Program-made: the position numbers and the translations under genes
Shown: piece by piece, positions 55,149 through 62,967 of the stretch
Position numbering within the stretch: the first letter of the stretch is position 1
How the letters are laid out: each line of letters begins with the position of its first letter
The notes under the pieces: model-generated
Seen by the model: the letters and a program-made list of their open reading frames with translations, nothing else
Told to the model about the DNA's origin: nothing
The model's database searches: none
Assembly: GCF_030530745.1 (NCBI RefSeq)
Contig: NZ_JAUMUI010000008.1
Span: forward strand, 26,556-90,555
DNA length: 64,000 nucleotides
DNA from: Neisseria sp.
GTDB lineage: Bacteria > Pseudomonadota > Gammaproteobacteria > Burkholderiales > Neisseriaceae
Direction of reading: 5' to 3'

Positions 55149-58100
55149 ATGATTCCGCCACGTGATGCCGTTGAAGCCTTTATCGCCCGCAATGCACTGC
55201 CTGCCAGTGTGGAACGGGCGCGTAAGTATAGGGCGGAATTGGTGGAATCGGGGGACGGCCGGGCCGGATTTCTTTGCGGCGGATCGCACGGGGCGGTATA
55301 CCGGCAGACAGTGGTGTTTGATGATGCCGCGCCGGTGGCGGCTTCGTGTTCCTGCCCGTATAACAGGGGCGGCATCTGCAAGCACATAGTGGCGGCTTTG
55401 CGGGTTTTGGCTGATTTGGGAGACAAAGGGTTGGAAAATGTCCGGCGGAAACCTGCTCGGAAAACACCGGCCGGGGCTGCCAAAAAACCGGCCGAAACAG
55501 CGGCCCGCCCTTTGCGTTATGCTTTGCCGGAAGACGGTTTGCTGGACTTTGACGCGATGAAGGCAGATATCGGGCGGCGGCAGCATTTTTCGGTTTACGG
55601 CATGGAAAGCCGCATTATCGGTTTTGAGGCGGGTGCATGGACATTTGAAACGCACGACTGGCAGGGGCGTTCGCGCCAAAGTTTAACGAGGCCGTCTGAA
55701 TATGAAGCCGAATTATCGTGCAACTGCAAAAGCAAACAGGCAAAGCATTATTGCGCCCATCTGCTTTCAGTGTTAAAGCTGGCGGAAGAAAACCTGGGGG
55801 CGGACTGCCTACTGCCGGATTATTCCGAACGGCGCATATCTGAGGTTTTGGCCGATTACGGAATGACGCTGCAAGACGATTACGCGGCATTTTTTGAGTT
55901 TGGCTTTGAAGGGCAGGGCCTTCAGATTACTTTGAAAGAGCCCGGCTTGGTGCCGCTTTCTTTTTCGCTGGCAAACCGCACCATACCGCAGCCTGCCCGA
56001 CCGGGCAAGGCAGAAGGGGCGAAAGCGGATGTGGTGTTGGTTTTGCACTTTACCGGAGGCATTTTTGCCGGCTTCGGCCTTTATTATGCCAAGCGCAAGA
56101 AAAACGGCGCCCCTGCGGCAAATTTGAAAGCGGTGGATATTTACAATGCGGGCGATATTCTGTTTGACGGCATGCTGCCCGACAACGCCAAAGACATATG
56201 GTATGCAGTGCAGGATTTATCGGCACAATACCGGCGGTTCGTGCGGCAGCAGGATGCGGGGGGCTTGGGAAAAACGGTGGATGCGTTCAACCGCCTGCTC
56301 GACAGCTTTCCCGATTTGCCGCTGTTTGCCGATAAAAGTGAAGAAGGCCTCCATGCCGCCAACCTTAACCTGAACCACTTATATGAAATCAGCGTGTCTG
56401 ACCGGCCGGCGCAGTTGCGCTACCGCCTCAAAAGCAAAGGTGCGCTCCACCTCCTTGAAGCGTCTGTTGTTTTAAACGGCAAGGCAGTGAAGCCCGAACG
56501 CCTGCGCCGCACGGCCAACCCGTTTTTCATTTACCTTTCCGACACAGTTACGCGCTACCCCGATGCGAAAACGGCGGCCGACATCATGCGCGCAGTGGTA
56601 CGGCCGGATCTGGCCGTGCTCAAACGCCATGCCGAAATTTTCCGGCAAAACATTGTCTCGCCGCTGGCCGAGCATTATGAAATCGAAAGCCGCAGCTTCG
56701 CAAAGGCGGCAACGCCGTCTGAAACTGATATTTCTTTTGAAAAACAGGTGTATGTCCGCGAAGAAGGCGGCATGGTGCGCTTTCTGCCTGCAGCGCAGTA
56801 TTCCGGACAGCTCATCGCTATCGGCAGCCGCGCCCTGCGCCTGCAGACAGACGGGGCGGGCAATTTTACCAAGCTGCCGCGCAATGAAGCGGCGGAGCGG
56901 GAGTTTGCAGCATTTTTTGAAAGCCTGCATCCTGATTTTCAAAATGTTTCAGACGGCCTTTACCTGCTTGCGCCCGAACAGTTGGCCGAAGATTTCTGGT
57001 TTATCGAATTTGCCGATGCATTAAAACGTCAGGGCATCGAGCTTTTGGGTGCGAAAAGCTTGAAATCATGGCACTACAACCTCAACAAGCCCAAACTGAG
57101 CATGAACACCGAAGAGGGGGCAGACTGGTTTGATTTGAAAATCGAGCTGCACTACGGCAGTCAGACCGCCGCCTTGAAAGACATCCGGCAGGCCTTGGTG
57201 AAAAAACAGGATTTCGTTACCCTCTCCGACGGCAGCATCGGCATGCTGCCTGAAAGCTGGCTGGCCGGAATCGCCCCCTATTTACAGGCCGGCGAGGTGA
57301 GAAAAGACCGCATCCGCCTGAACGGCCTTCAATTCGGCATCATCGACCGGCTGTATGAACATTTGGAAGAAAAGCCAAGGTTCCTGCAAGAAATGTACGA
57401 ACGCAAACAGCGGCTGCAAAACCTGTCGGCACAGCCCGACGTCAAACTTTCAGACGGCCTCAAGGCCACCTTGCGCCCCTACCAGCAATACGGCCTCAAC
57501 TGGCTTGTCTTTCTGCATCAAAACCGTTTGGGCGGCTGTCTGGCCGACGACATGGGCTTGGGAAAAACCCTGCAAACCATTGCGTTTCTGCATTATCTGA
57601 AAACCACGCAGCAACCCGGCCTTCCCAGCCTGATTGTGGCGCCGGCCACCTTGGTGTTCAACTGGCAGGCCGAAATCACCAAATTCTGCCCCGGTTTGAA
57701 AGTGCTGGACTACACCGGGCAGGGCCGTCTGAAAGGCAGTGCGGCCTCCGCCGCCTGCGACGTGGTGCTGACCACTTACGGCACGCTGGTTCAAGATATT
57801 GATTTATTGAAAGAATACGATTTTTATTATGTGATACTCGATGAGAGCCAGGCAATTAAAAACCCGCTGTCGCAACGCTATAAAGCCTGCCGCCTGTTAA
57901 AAGCATACAACCGCCTGATTTTGAGCGGCACGCCGATCGAAAACAATACCTTTGATTTATACGCCCAATTTAACTTCCTCAACCCCGGGCTGCTGGGCAG
58001 CAGTGCCCGTTTCAAAAAAGAGTTTGCCGACGCCGTCGATAAAAACAAAGATGCCGGCAGCGCCGCGCTGCTGGCCAAACTCGTCAATCCGTTTATTCTG

Positions 58101-58850
58101 CGCCGAACCAAAGGGCAGGTGGCAGCCGAGCTGCCGCCGAAAACCGAAAGCGTGATTTATTGCGAAATGGGCGCAAAGCAGCGCAAAGTGTATGAAACGG
58201 TGAAAAAAGAATACCGCGAGTATTTGTTGGACAAAATCGGCACCGAGGGCATCGGAAAATCGCAAATTCCGATTCTCGAAGGCCTGACCAAGCTCCGCCA
58301 AATCTGCAACAGCCCGGCCATGCTTGAGGATTCCGGCTACAGCGGAGAGTCGGCCAAACTCGATATCCTGATCGAAAACATTAAAGAAAAAACCGGAAAG
58401 CATAAAATCCTGGTTTTTTCCAGCTTTGTCAAAATGCTGTCGCTGATTGAAGGCCGTCTGAAAGACGAGGGCATTGCCTACGAATACCTCGACGGCCGCA
58501 CCCGAAAACGGCAGGAAAAAGTGGAAAATTTCCAAAACAGCGGGCACATCCGTGTGTTTCTGATCAGCACCAAAGCGGGCGGCACCGGACTGAACCTCAC
58601 CGAAGCCGATTATGTGTTTATCGTTGATCCGTGGTGGAACCCTGCAGTCGAAAACCAAGCCGTCGACCGCAGCCACCGCATCGGCCAGACCAAACACGTT
58701 ATGGCCTACCGCCTAATCTGCCGCGACAGCATCGAAGAAAAAATCCTTGCTTTGCAGCAGAAGAAACAAAGCATTGCCGACAGCATTGTCAGCGTAGACG
58801 AAGAAAAGAAATCGTTTGATCTGGATGAAGTCAGACAACTGTTTGCCTGA
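55149..58850 (+). CDS. SNF2-family helicase with SWIM zinc fingers
   Basis: 1233 residues. Two SWIM-type zinc fingers (ASCSCPYNRGGICKHIVA near 60-75, and LSCNCKSKQAKHYCAHLL further on) precede a middle region of unknown function. The SNF2 motor follows: LADDMGLGKTLQTIAFL (Walker A), LDESQAIKN (Walker B), FILRRTKGQVAAELPPK, LVFSSFVKMLSLIEG and STKAGGTGLNLTEADYV with the arginine-finger HRIGQTK. The ATG at 55149 is chosen; a TTG at 55077 follows AGGAGG at only two bases. Six DUS copies lie in the gene, unusually many. Role in DNA repair or chromatin-like remodelling is unknown. Confidence 0.9.
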   Translation: MIPPRDAVEAFIARNALPASVERARKYRAELVESGDGRAGFLCGGSHGAVYRQTVVFDDAAPVAASCSCPYNRGGICKHIVAALRVLADLGDKGLENVRRKPARKTPAGAAKKPAETAARPLRYALPEDGLLDFDAMKADIGRRQHFSVYGMESRIIGFEAGAWTFETHDWQGRSRQSLTRPSEYEAELSCNCKSKQAKHYCAHLLSVLKLAEENLGADCLLPDYSERRISEVLADYGMTLQDDYAAFFEFGFEGQGLQITLKEPGLVPLSFSLANRTIPQPARPGKAEGAKADVVLVLHFTGGIFAGFGLYYAKRKKNGAPAANLKAVDIYNAGDILFDGMLPDNAKDIWYAVQDLSAQYRRFVRQQDAGGLGKTVDAFNRLLDSFPDLPLFADKSEEGLHAANLNLNHLYEISVSDRPAQLRYRLKSKGALHLLEASVVLNGKAVKPERLRRTANPFFIYLSDTVTRYPDAKTAADIMRAVVRPDLAVLKRHAEIFRQNIVSPLAEHYEIESRSFAKAATPSETDISFEKQVYVREEGGMVRFLPAAQYSGQLIAIGSRALRLQTDGAGNFTKLPRNEAAEREFAAFFESLHPDFQNVSDGLYLLAPEQLAEDFWFIEFADALKRQGIELLGAKSLKSWHYNLNKPKLSMNTEEGADWFDLKIELHYGSQTAALKDIRQALVKKQDFVTLSDGSIGMLPESWLAGIAPYLQAGEVRKDRIRLNGLQFGIIDRLYEHLEEKPRFLQEMYERKQRLQNLSAQPDVKLSDGLKATLRPYQQYGLNWLVFLHQNRLGGCLADDMGLGKTLQTIAFLHYLKTTQQPGLPSLIVAPATLVFNWQAEITKFCPGLKVLDYTGQGRLKGSAASAACDVVLTTYGTLVQDIDLLKEYDFYYVILDESQAIKNPLSQRYKACRLLKAYNRLILSGTPIENNTFDLYAQFNFLNPGLLGSSARFKKEFADAVDKNKDAGSAALLAKLVNPFILRRTKGQVAAELPPKTESVIYCEMGAKQRKVYETVKKEYREYLLDKIGTEGIGKSQIPILEGLTKLRQICNSPAMLEDSGYSGESAKLDILIENIKEKTGKHKILVFSSFVKMLSLIEGRLKDEGIAYEYLDGRTRKRQEKVENFQNSGHIRVFLISTKAGGTGLNLTEADYVFIVDPWWNPAVENQAVDRSHRIGQTKHVMAYRLICRDSIEEKILALQQKKQSIADSIVSVDEEKKSFDLDEVRQLFA

Positions 58851-58881
58851 CGCGAGCAGGGGCCGGATGTAAAAATCCCGC

Positions 58882-59337
58882 CTATTTCGGCCTGCGGAAC
58901 GTATCGTGGCAGGATTTGCAGCTTGCACCCACTTGGTCATAAGCGGTTTTAATGGCTTCAAGTTTGCCGGTTTGCGCCTGTGCGTTCAGTTCGGCCACGG
59001 CGGCGTAGAATTTTTCTTGTTCGGCTTTAAAGGCATCGGGTTTTTCCCACGTTACCGGCAGCGTGTCGCCGTCGCCCTGTCCGTCTTTCTGAAAATATTC
59101 AAACGGTTTTTTGCTCTCTTCGGCAAACGCGGCGGCGGCGGCTTTGAATTTTTCAATGTCGTAAGCCTCGTCGCCTTTCACCATTTTGCCCATGCTGCTG
59201 AAATTGGGCATCATGGTTTTGAACGCGGTGGTGCGCGCTTCGGACAGCGGCCCTTTGGACGCATCGGCGGGCGCGCCGCCACAGGAAGCGAGAGCCAATG
59301 CGGCGGCGGCCCAAGCCGCAGTCAGTTTGGTTTTCAT
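58882..59337 (-). CDS. cycP: Cytochrome c' lipoprotein
   Basis: 151-residue four-helix haem protein. Signal peptide with lipobox ALASC (Cys19) indicates an outer-membrane or periplasmic lipoprotein. The haem motif CKSCH is at 140-144, at the C-terminus as is typical of cytochrome c'. In N. meningitidis the homologue CycP protects against nitric oxide. That role fits an organism with nitrate reductase nearby. Tail-to-tail with the SNF2 gene and divergent from the SDR. Confidence 0.88.
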   Translation of the reverse strand: MKTKLTAAWAAAALALASCGGAPADASKGPLSEARTTAFKTMMPNFSSMGKMVKGDEAYDIEKFKAAAAAFAEESKKPFEYFQKDGQGDGDTLPVTWEKPDAFKAEQEKFYAAVAELNAQAQTGKLEAIKTAYDQVGASCKSCHDTFRRPK

Positions 59338-59461
59338 GCCGGTGTTTCCTTATGCTACTATGGTTCTTAATGGTTCCGTTATCATACCCGAAACCGCGCG
59401 GCGGCGGGTGTTCTGCAAGCGGCGTGCATCAAACCGTTTGCATTTTATCGAGGAGAAGGAT

Positions 59462-60295
59462 ATGACGATTTTAATCACCGGCGCATCGGCCGGTTTCGGT
59501 GAAGCCATGTGCCGCAGCTTTGTTGCGGCGGGCTACAAAGTGGTAGGCGCCGCGCGGCGGCTGCACAAGCTGGAAGCCTTGCAGGCGGAGTTGGGCGAGC
59601 GTTTCTACCCGCTGGAAATGGATATGACCCGCACCGAATCCATCTATCATGCTTTGCAGAGCCTGCCGGAAAACTTCGCCGAAATCGACTGCCTGATCAA
59701 CAATGCCGGTTTGGCGCTCGGCCTCGACGGGGCCGACAAAGCCGATTTCAACGATTGGGAAACCATGATCCAAACCAATATCATCGGCTTGAGTTATTTA
59801 ACCCGCCAAGTGCTGCCGCAGATGGTGGCGCGCAAAAACGGCTATATCATCAACCTCGGCTCGATTGCGGGCACTTACCCTTATCCGGGCGGTAATGTGT
59901 ATGGCGCCACCAAAGCTTATGTGCGCCAGTTCAGCCTCAACCTGCGCGCCGATTTGGCGGGCACGGGCGTGCGCGTGAGCAACATCGAGCCGGGCTTGTG
60001 CGGCGATACCGAGTTTTCCAACGTGCGTTTTAAGGGCGACGGCGAACGCGCGGCCAAGCTGTATGAAAACGTGCAGTTTATCCGCCCGCAGGATATCGCC
60101 GACACGGCTTTGTGGCTCTACCGGCGCCCCGCCCATATGAATGTGAACAGCATCGAAATCATGCCGGTGGCGCAGAGCTTCGGCGCGCTGCCCGTACACC
60201 GCGAAGCCCCGCCGCCCGCTTCGCAGGATTTGGACGATGGTTTTGAAAGGCAAAGCATGTCGCTGTTTCAAAAAATCAAATCGTGGTTTAAATAA
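59462..60295 (+). CDS. Short-chain dehydrogenase (YdfG-like)
   Basis: 277 residues. Rossmann fold with TGASAGFGEAM at the start, INNAGLALGLDGAD, catalytic LGSIAG...YGATK (Tyr-x3-Lys) and the family PGLCGDTEFSNVRFKGD. It resembles the NADP-dependent 3-hydroxy acid dehydrogenase YdfG (248 residues) but has an extra 30-residue C-terminal tail (APPPASQDLDDGFERQSMS...). ATG at 59462 follows GGAGAAGG. Divergent from cycP. Substrate not deducible. Confidence 0.88.
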   Translation: MTILITGASAGFGEAMCRSFVAAGYKVVGAARRLHKLEALQAELGERFYPLEMDMTRTESIYHALQSLPENFAEIDCLINNAGLALGLDGADKADFNDWETMIQTNIIGLSYLTRQVLPQMVARKNGYIINLGSIAGTYPYPGGNVYGATKAYVRQFSLNLRADLAGTGVRVSNIEPGLCGDTEFSNVRFKGDGERAAKLYENVQFIRPQDIADTALWLYRRPAHMNVNSIEIMPVAQSFGALPVHREAPPPASQDLDDGFERQSMSLFQKIKSWFK

Positions 60296-60310
60296 CAACG
60301 GTCGAATGCT

Positions 60311-60350
60311 TTGAGGCCGTCTGAAACGATTTGTTTCAGACGGCCTTCAA
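60311..60350. terminator. Inverted DUS pair between convergent SDR and lipoprotein genes
   Basis: TTGAGGCCGTCTGAAAC and GTTTCAGACGGCCTTCAA, about 17-base arms (one bulged T) and a five-base loop. Confidence 0.75.
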
Positions 60351-60368
60351 TCATGTTTACTCTCCCGA

Positions 60369-60644
60369 TTAACGGTAACCGGTCATGACAACATAGCCCT
60401 TAGACCGCATACAGTACCCTATCAGCTTGGCAGCCTGCGCTTGCGACAAATCGCTGGCACGGACTTCATGGCGGCAAAAGCCCAACTGATCTTTAGCAGC
60501 CTGCCTGGATACGCCCTCTTTACCCCAGTAGCGGTATGCCTGCAACTGCCGCTGTGGTTGCTGTTTCGGCTGCGGTTGCGGGACTGCACATGAGGCCAGC
60601 GCAACGGCAGAGAAAACGGAAAGGATAACTTTCATGGTTTTCAT
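60369..60644 (-). CDS. Small lipoprotein of unknown function
   Basis: 91 residues. Signal peptide with lipobox ALASC (Cys19). A Gln/Pro-rich linker (VPQPQPKQQPQRQLQ) follows, then a small domain with two Cys (GFCRHEV, GYCMRSKGYVV). The GYCMRSKGY ending is common in small envelope lipoproteins of Neisseria. The start could also be the ATG three codons in. Confidence 0.65.
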   Translation of the reverse strand: MKTMKVILSVFSAVALASCAVPQPQPKQQPQRQLQAYRYWGKEGVSRQAAKDQLGFCRHEVRASDLSQAQAAKLIGYCMRSKGYVVMTGYR

Positions 60645-60668
60645 CGCAATTTCAAATTAATCGGAAAT

Positions 60669-60788
60669 TTACTTCTTATTTGAGCCGCCCTTGCCGGACG
60701 GCGGATTATTACCTCTTCCGCCTCCCGACGGATTACCTGTTTTGCTCGGCCAATTGGGATTCGGATTGCTTGTACTACCTGTCGACAT
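60669..60788 (-). CDS. Gly/Asn/Pro-rich small peptide gene
   Basis: 39 residues (a second ATG at 60791 gives 40). Composition is Gly, Asn, Pro, Ser and Lys; no signal peptide or hydrophobic segment. Support comes from a strong Shine-Dalgarno (AAGGAG, six bases before the ATG at 60788) and a plausible promoter (60840-60868) that overlaps a palindrome upstream of a divergent Xre regulator. Too small for a domain assignment; a regulatory or signalling peptide is possible. Confidence 0.6.
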   Translation of the reverse strand: MSTGSTSNPNPNWPSKTGNPSGGGRGNNPPSGKGGSNKK

Positions 60789-60839
60789 CATTATCTCCTT
60801 AATATCGGTTGTTGAAAAAATTCCTGAAAAGGAAAAACA

Positions 60840-60868
60840 AATATATATTAAAATTAAATAATATTCAA
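60840..60868 (-). promoter_or_regulatory. Candidate promoter of the small peptide gene
   Basis: Minus strand: TTGAAT (60863-60868), 17-base spacer, TATATT (60840-60845). The -35 hexamer overlaps the palindrome at 60865-60878. Confidence 0.6.
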
Positions 60869-60878
60869 CTATAGTTGA
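60865..60878. promoter_or_regulatory. Operator-like palindrome between the peptide and Xre genes
   Basis: TCAACTATAGTTGA is a perfect 14-base palindrome in an AT-rich divergent promoter region. It covers the -35 of the peptide promoter and lies 58 bases before the Xre ATG. Likely binding site of the regulator. Confidence 0.6.
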
Positions 60879-60935
60879 TAAATATACCATTATAATTAAT
60901 TGTTTGGTGAACGGTGCTTTTCCATACTGCCCACT

Positions 60936-61190
60936 ATGGAAAAAACAAACACACCACACCCCTACCGTTTGATTTTTGCTCAAAACATGCGCCAAATCCG
61001 CCGTCTGCAAGAAATCTCCCAAGAAGAGCTTGCATTTTCGGCAGGCATCAGCAAAACCTATGTTTGTGAAATCGAACGAGGCAGCAGGGCGGTATCCATC
61101 GATATTATGGGGCGGATTGCCGATGCGCTTGAAATGCCGCTGGAAGAGCTTTTACAGCGCGATTTAACCAAAGTCGGCAGCAATAAATAG
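60936..61190 (+). CDS. Xre-family transcriptional regulator
   Basis: 84 residues, essentially a single helix-turn-helix domain: FAQNMRQIRRLQEISQEELAFSAGISKTYVCEIERGSRAVSIDIMGRIADALEMPLEEL. Start at the ATG 60936; a TTG at 60900 adds 12 residues and is less likely. The size and single-domain layout are like phage repressors or controller (C) proteins of restriction-modification systems, but no such genes are near. Divergent from the small peptide gene; TATAAT at 60891-60896 may be its -10. Likely autoregulated through the palindrome at 60865. Confidence 0.85.
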   Translation: MEKTNTPHPYRLIFAQNMRQIRRLQEISQEELAFSAGISKTYVCEIERGSRAVSIDIMGRIADALEMPLEELLQRDLTKVGSNK

Positions 61191-61218
61191 TTTGTTTGAT
61201 ACAAAGATAACCGATACA

Positions 61219-61252
61219 AAAAGGCCGTCTGGAGCATTTCAGACGGCCTTTC
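61219..61252. terminator. Inverted DUS-like pair after the Xre gene
   Basis: AAAGGCCGTCTG and CAGACGGCCTTT, with an eight-base loop, between the convergent Xre and M16 genes. Confidence 0.65.
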
Positions 61253-61290
61253 AATTTTAACGGTTTCCGGAACAAACCCTGCACGGCAGG

Positions 61291-62622
61291 CTAAGGCTTC
61301 TTCACATATCCCTGATGTGCCTGTGCAGGCTGCACCACCACTGTGCTGGAACGCTCCGGGGTGAGCAGGCGGGCGGCGGCCTGTACGTCGGCGGCGGTAA
61401 CGCTTTGCAGGCGGCGGCGCAGCTCTGCCTCATCGCCGTATCGGAAGCCGCGGGTTTCCAACCTGCCCATCAGCGAGGCTTGGGCGCTCATCGAATCTTT
61501 GGCATAGATTTCGGAAGCGGCCGCCTGCGTGCGCACCCGTTCCAATTCGGCACGGCTGATGCCGTTTCGGGCGATGTCGTCGATTTCGCCTCGTATCAGC
61601 TCCAGCAGCTGCCTATCGTCCGTGCTGCCGGCCGGCATGGCGATAATGCTGAACAGGGGCATCTCGCGGCTGAACATATCGTAGTTCACTCCGATGTCGA
61701 GCGCAGCCTGTTTGCCGCGCACCAGGTTTTTATGGAAGCGGCTGGAGGCGTTGCCGCCGAGCACGTCGGACAGCACGTCGAGCGCATAAGGCGTTTTGTC
61801 GCTGATGCGGTTAAGTTTGGGCACCCGGTAGGAAAGGGCGAGTATGGGCTGGCGGGTTACGGCCGATTCGGTTTGCGCACTTACGGGGCGGGTTTCGGCG
61901 GCCTCGCTTACGGTATTCCGGGGCGGCAGGGGCTTGGCGGGAACCGCGCCGAACAGCTCACCGGCAGTTTTGAGGGTCTGCCGTGCGTCAACGTCGCCCA
62001 CCACTACCAGCACGGCGTTATTGGGGGCATACCATTGGCGGTACCATTGGCGCAAATCGTCGGCTTTGAGCGTGTGCAAATCGTTCATATAGCCGATAAC
62101 GGGCGCGCGCAGGGCGGGGGTTTGGTAGCTGTTGAGGTAAACGTGCTCCCACAGCTTGCCGATGGGGGTATCTTCGGTGCGCTGGCGGCGCTCTTCGCGT
62201 ATTACGCTCATTTCATTGGTAAATTCTTTGTCGCTGAAATTGAGGTTGGCCATGCGGTCGGCCTCCATTTTCAGCACTTCGGGCAGGTTTTTGGCTGCCA
62301 CGTTTTCGAAATAAACGGTTTCGCTGCGGTTGGTGTAGGCATTGTTCTGGCCGCCCAGAGCCGACACGCGGCGGCTGAATTCGCCGGAAGGAACGGAAGG
62401 CGTACCTTTAAACATCATGTGCTCGAGCGCGTGGCTCAGACCGGTTTTGCCTTGCTGTTCGTCAACGCTGCCCACTTTATACCAAAGCTGCGACACGGCC
62501 ACAGGCGCACGGCGGTCTTCTTTCACAATAACCTTCATGCCGTTGGGCAGCGTTTGCGAAAGCGTTTGCGCCCACGCGGGGGCGGCGGCGAGCAGCATCA
62601 GGAAAACGGTTCGGTGCAACAT
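61291..62622 (-). CDS. M16 family zinc metallopeptidase
   Basis: 443 residues, Sec-exported (MLHRTVFLMLLAAAPAWA). The inverted zinc motif HxxEH is present in GLSHALEHMMFKGT, and the downstream Glu ligand lies in the NEMSVIREERRQRTEDTP region. The second half is the paired non-catalytic domain (GGNASSRFHKNLVRGKQ). Predicted periplasmic protease; the inactive partner is at 53717-55069. It diverges from ftsY, separated by a twin-palindrome repeat. Confidence 0.9.
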   Translation of the reverse strand: MLHRTVFLMLLAAAPAWAQTLSQTLPNGMKVIVKEDRRAPVAVSQLWYKVGSVDEQQGKTGLSHALEHMMFKGTPSVPSGEFSRRVSALGGQNNAYTNRSETVYFENVAAKNLPEVLKMEADRMANLNFSDKEFTNEMSVIREERRQRTEDTPIGKLWEHVYLNSYQTPALRAPVIGYMNDLHTLKADDLRQWYRQWYAPNNAVLVVVGDVDARQTLKTAGELFGAVPAKPLPPRNTVSEAAETRPVSAQTESAVTRQPILALSYRVPKLNRISDKTPYALDVLSDVLGGNASSRFHKNLVRGKQAALDIGVNYDMFSREMPLFSIIAMPAGSTDDRQLLELIRGEIDDIARNGISRAELERVRTQAAASEIYAKDSMSAQASLMGRLETRGFRYGDEAELRRRLQSVTAADVQAAARLLTPERSSTVVVQPAQAHQGYVKKP

Positions 62623-62739
62623 GGCTGGCTCCTTAAAAAAACGGGTTGCGGGGCATGATAACTTTTGCCCGCTGATTAAACAAGGTTTAAGGCCGTCTGA
62701 ACGCTTTTGCAGTTAAACCGCTTCCCCAACAACAGCTTC

Positions 62740-62812
62740 GTCATACTCGGGCTTGACCCGAGTATCTTGGTTTCCAGCAACATGAGATACTCGGGTCAAG
62801 CCCGAGTATGAC
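62740..62812. repeat. Twin-palindrome repeat, copy C
   Basis: Perfect 27-base inverted arms (62740-62766, 62786-62812) with a 19-base spacer. Arms are identical in sequence to copy B at 6004-6078. Confidence 0.92.
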
Positions 62813-62967
62813 GTGCGTACTTTTTTCAGCGGCAACGGCACTTGTTTTCAGGCGGCCTGACGAAACAGTGTTTCTTCCCGCCGCATCTTGTACTTTAGGG
62901 GCATAGCCATTATTTGAAAATACGTTACAATCCGCCCCTGCAACCATTTTCAAAACAAGGCAAACCC

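Noticed and set aside
61315-62658. 447-codon open frame on the plus strand across the M16 peptidase gene
   Set aside because: It is a GC-driven shadow of a clear M16 gene on the minus strand; the composition is Gly/His/Val-rich with no domain.
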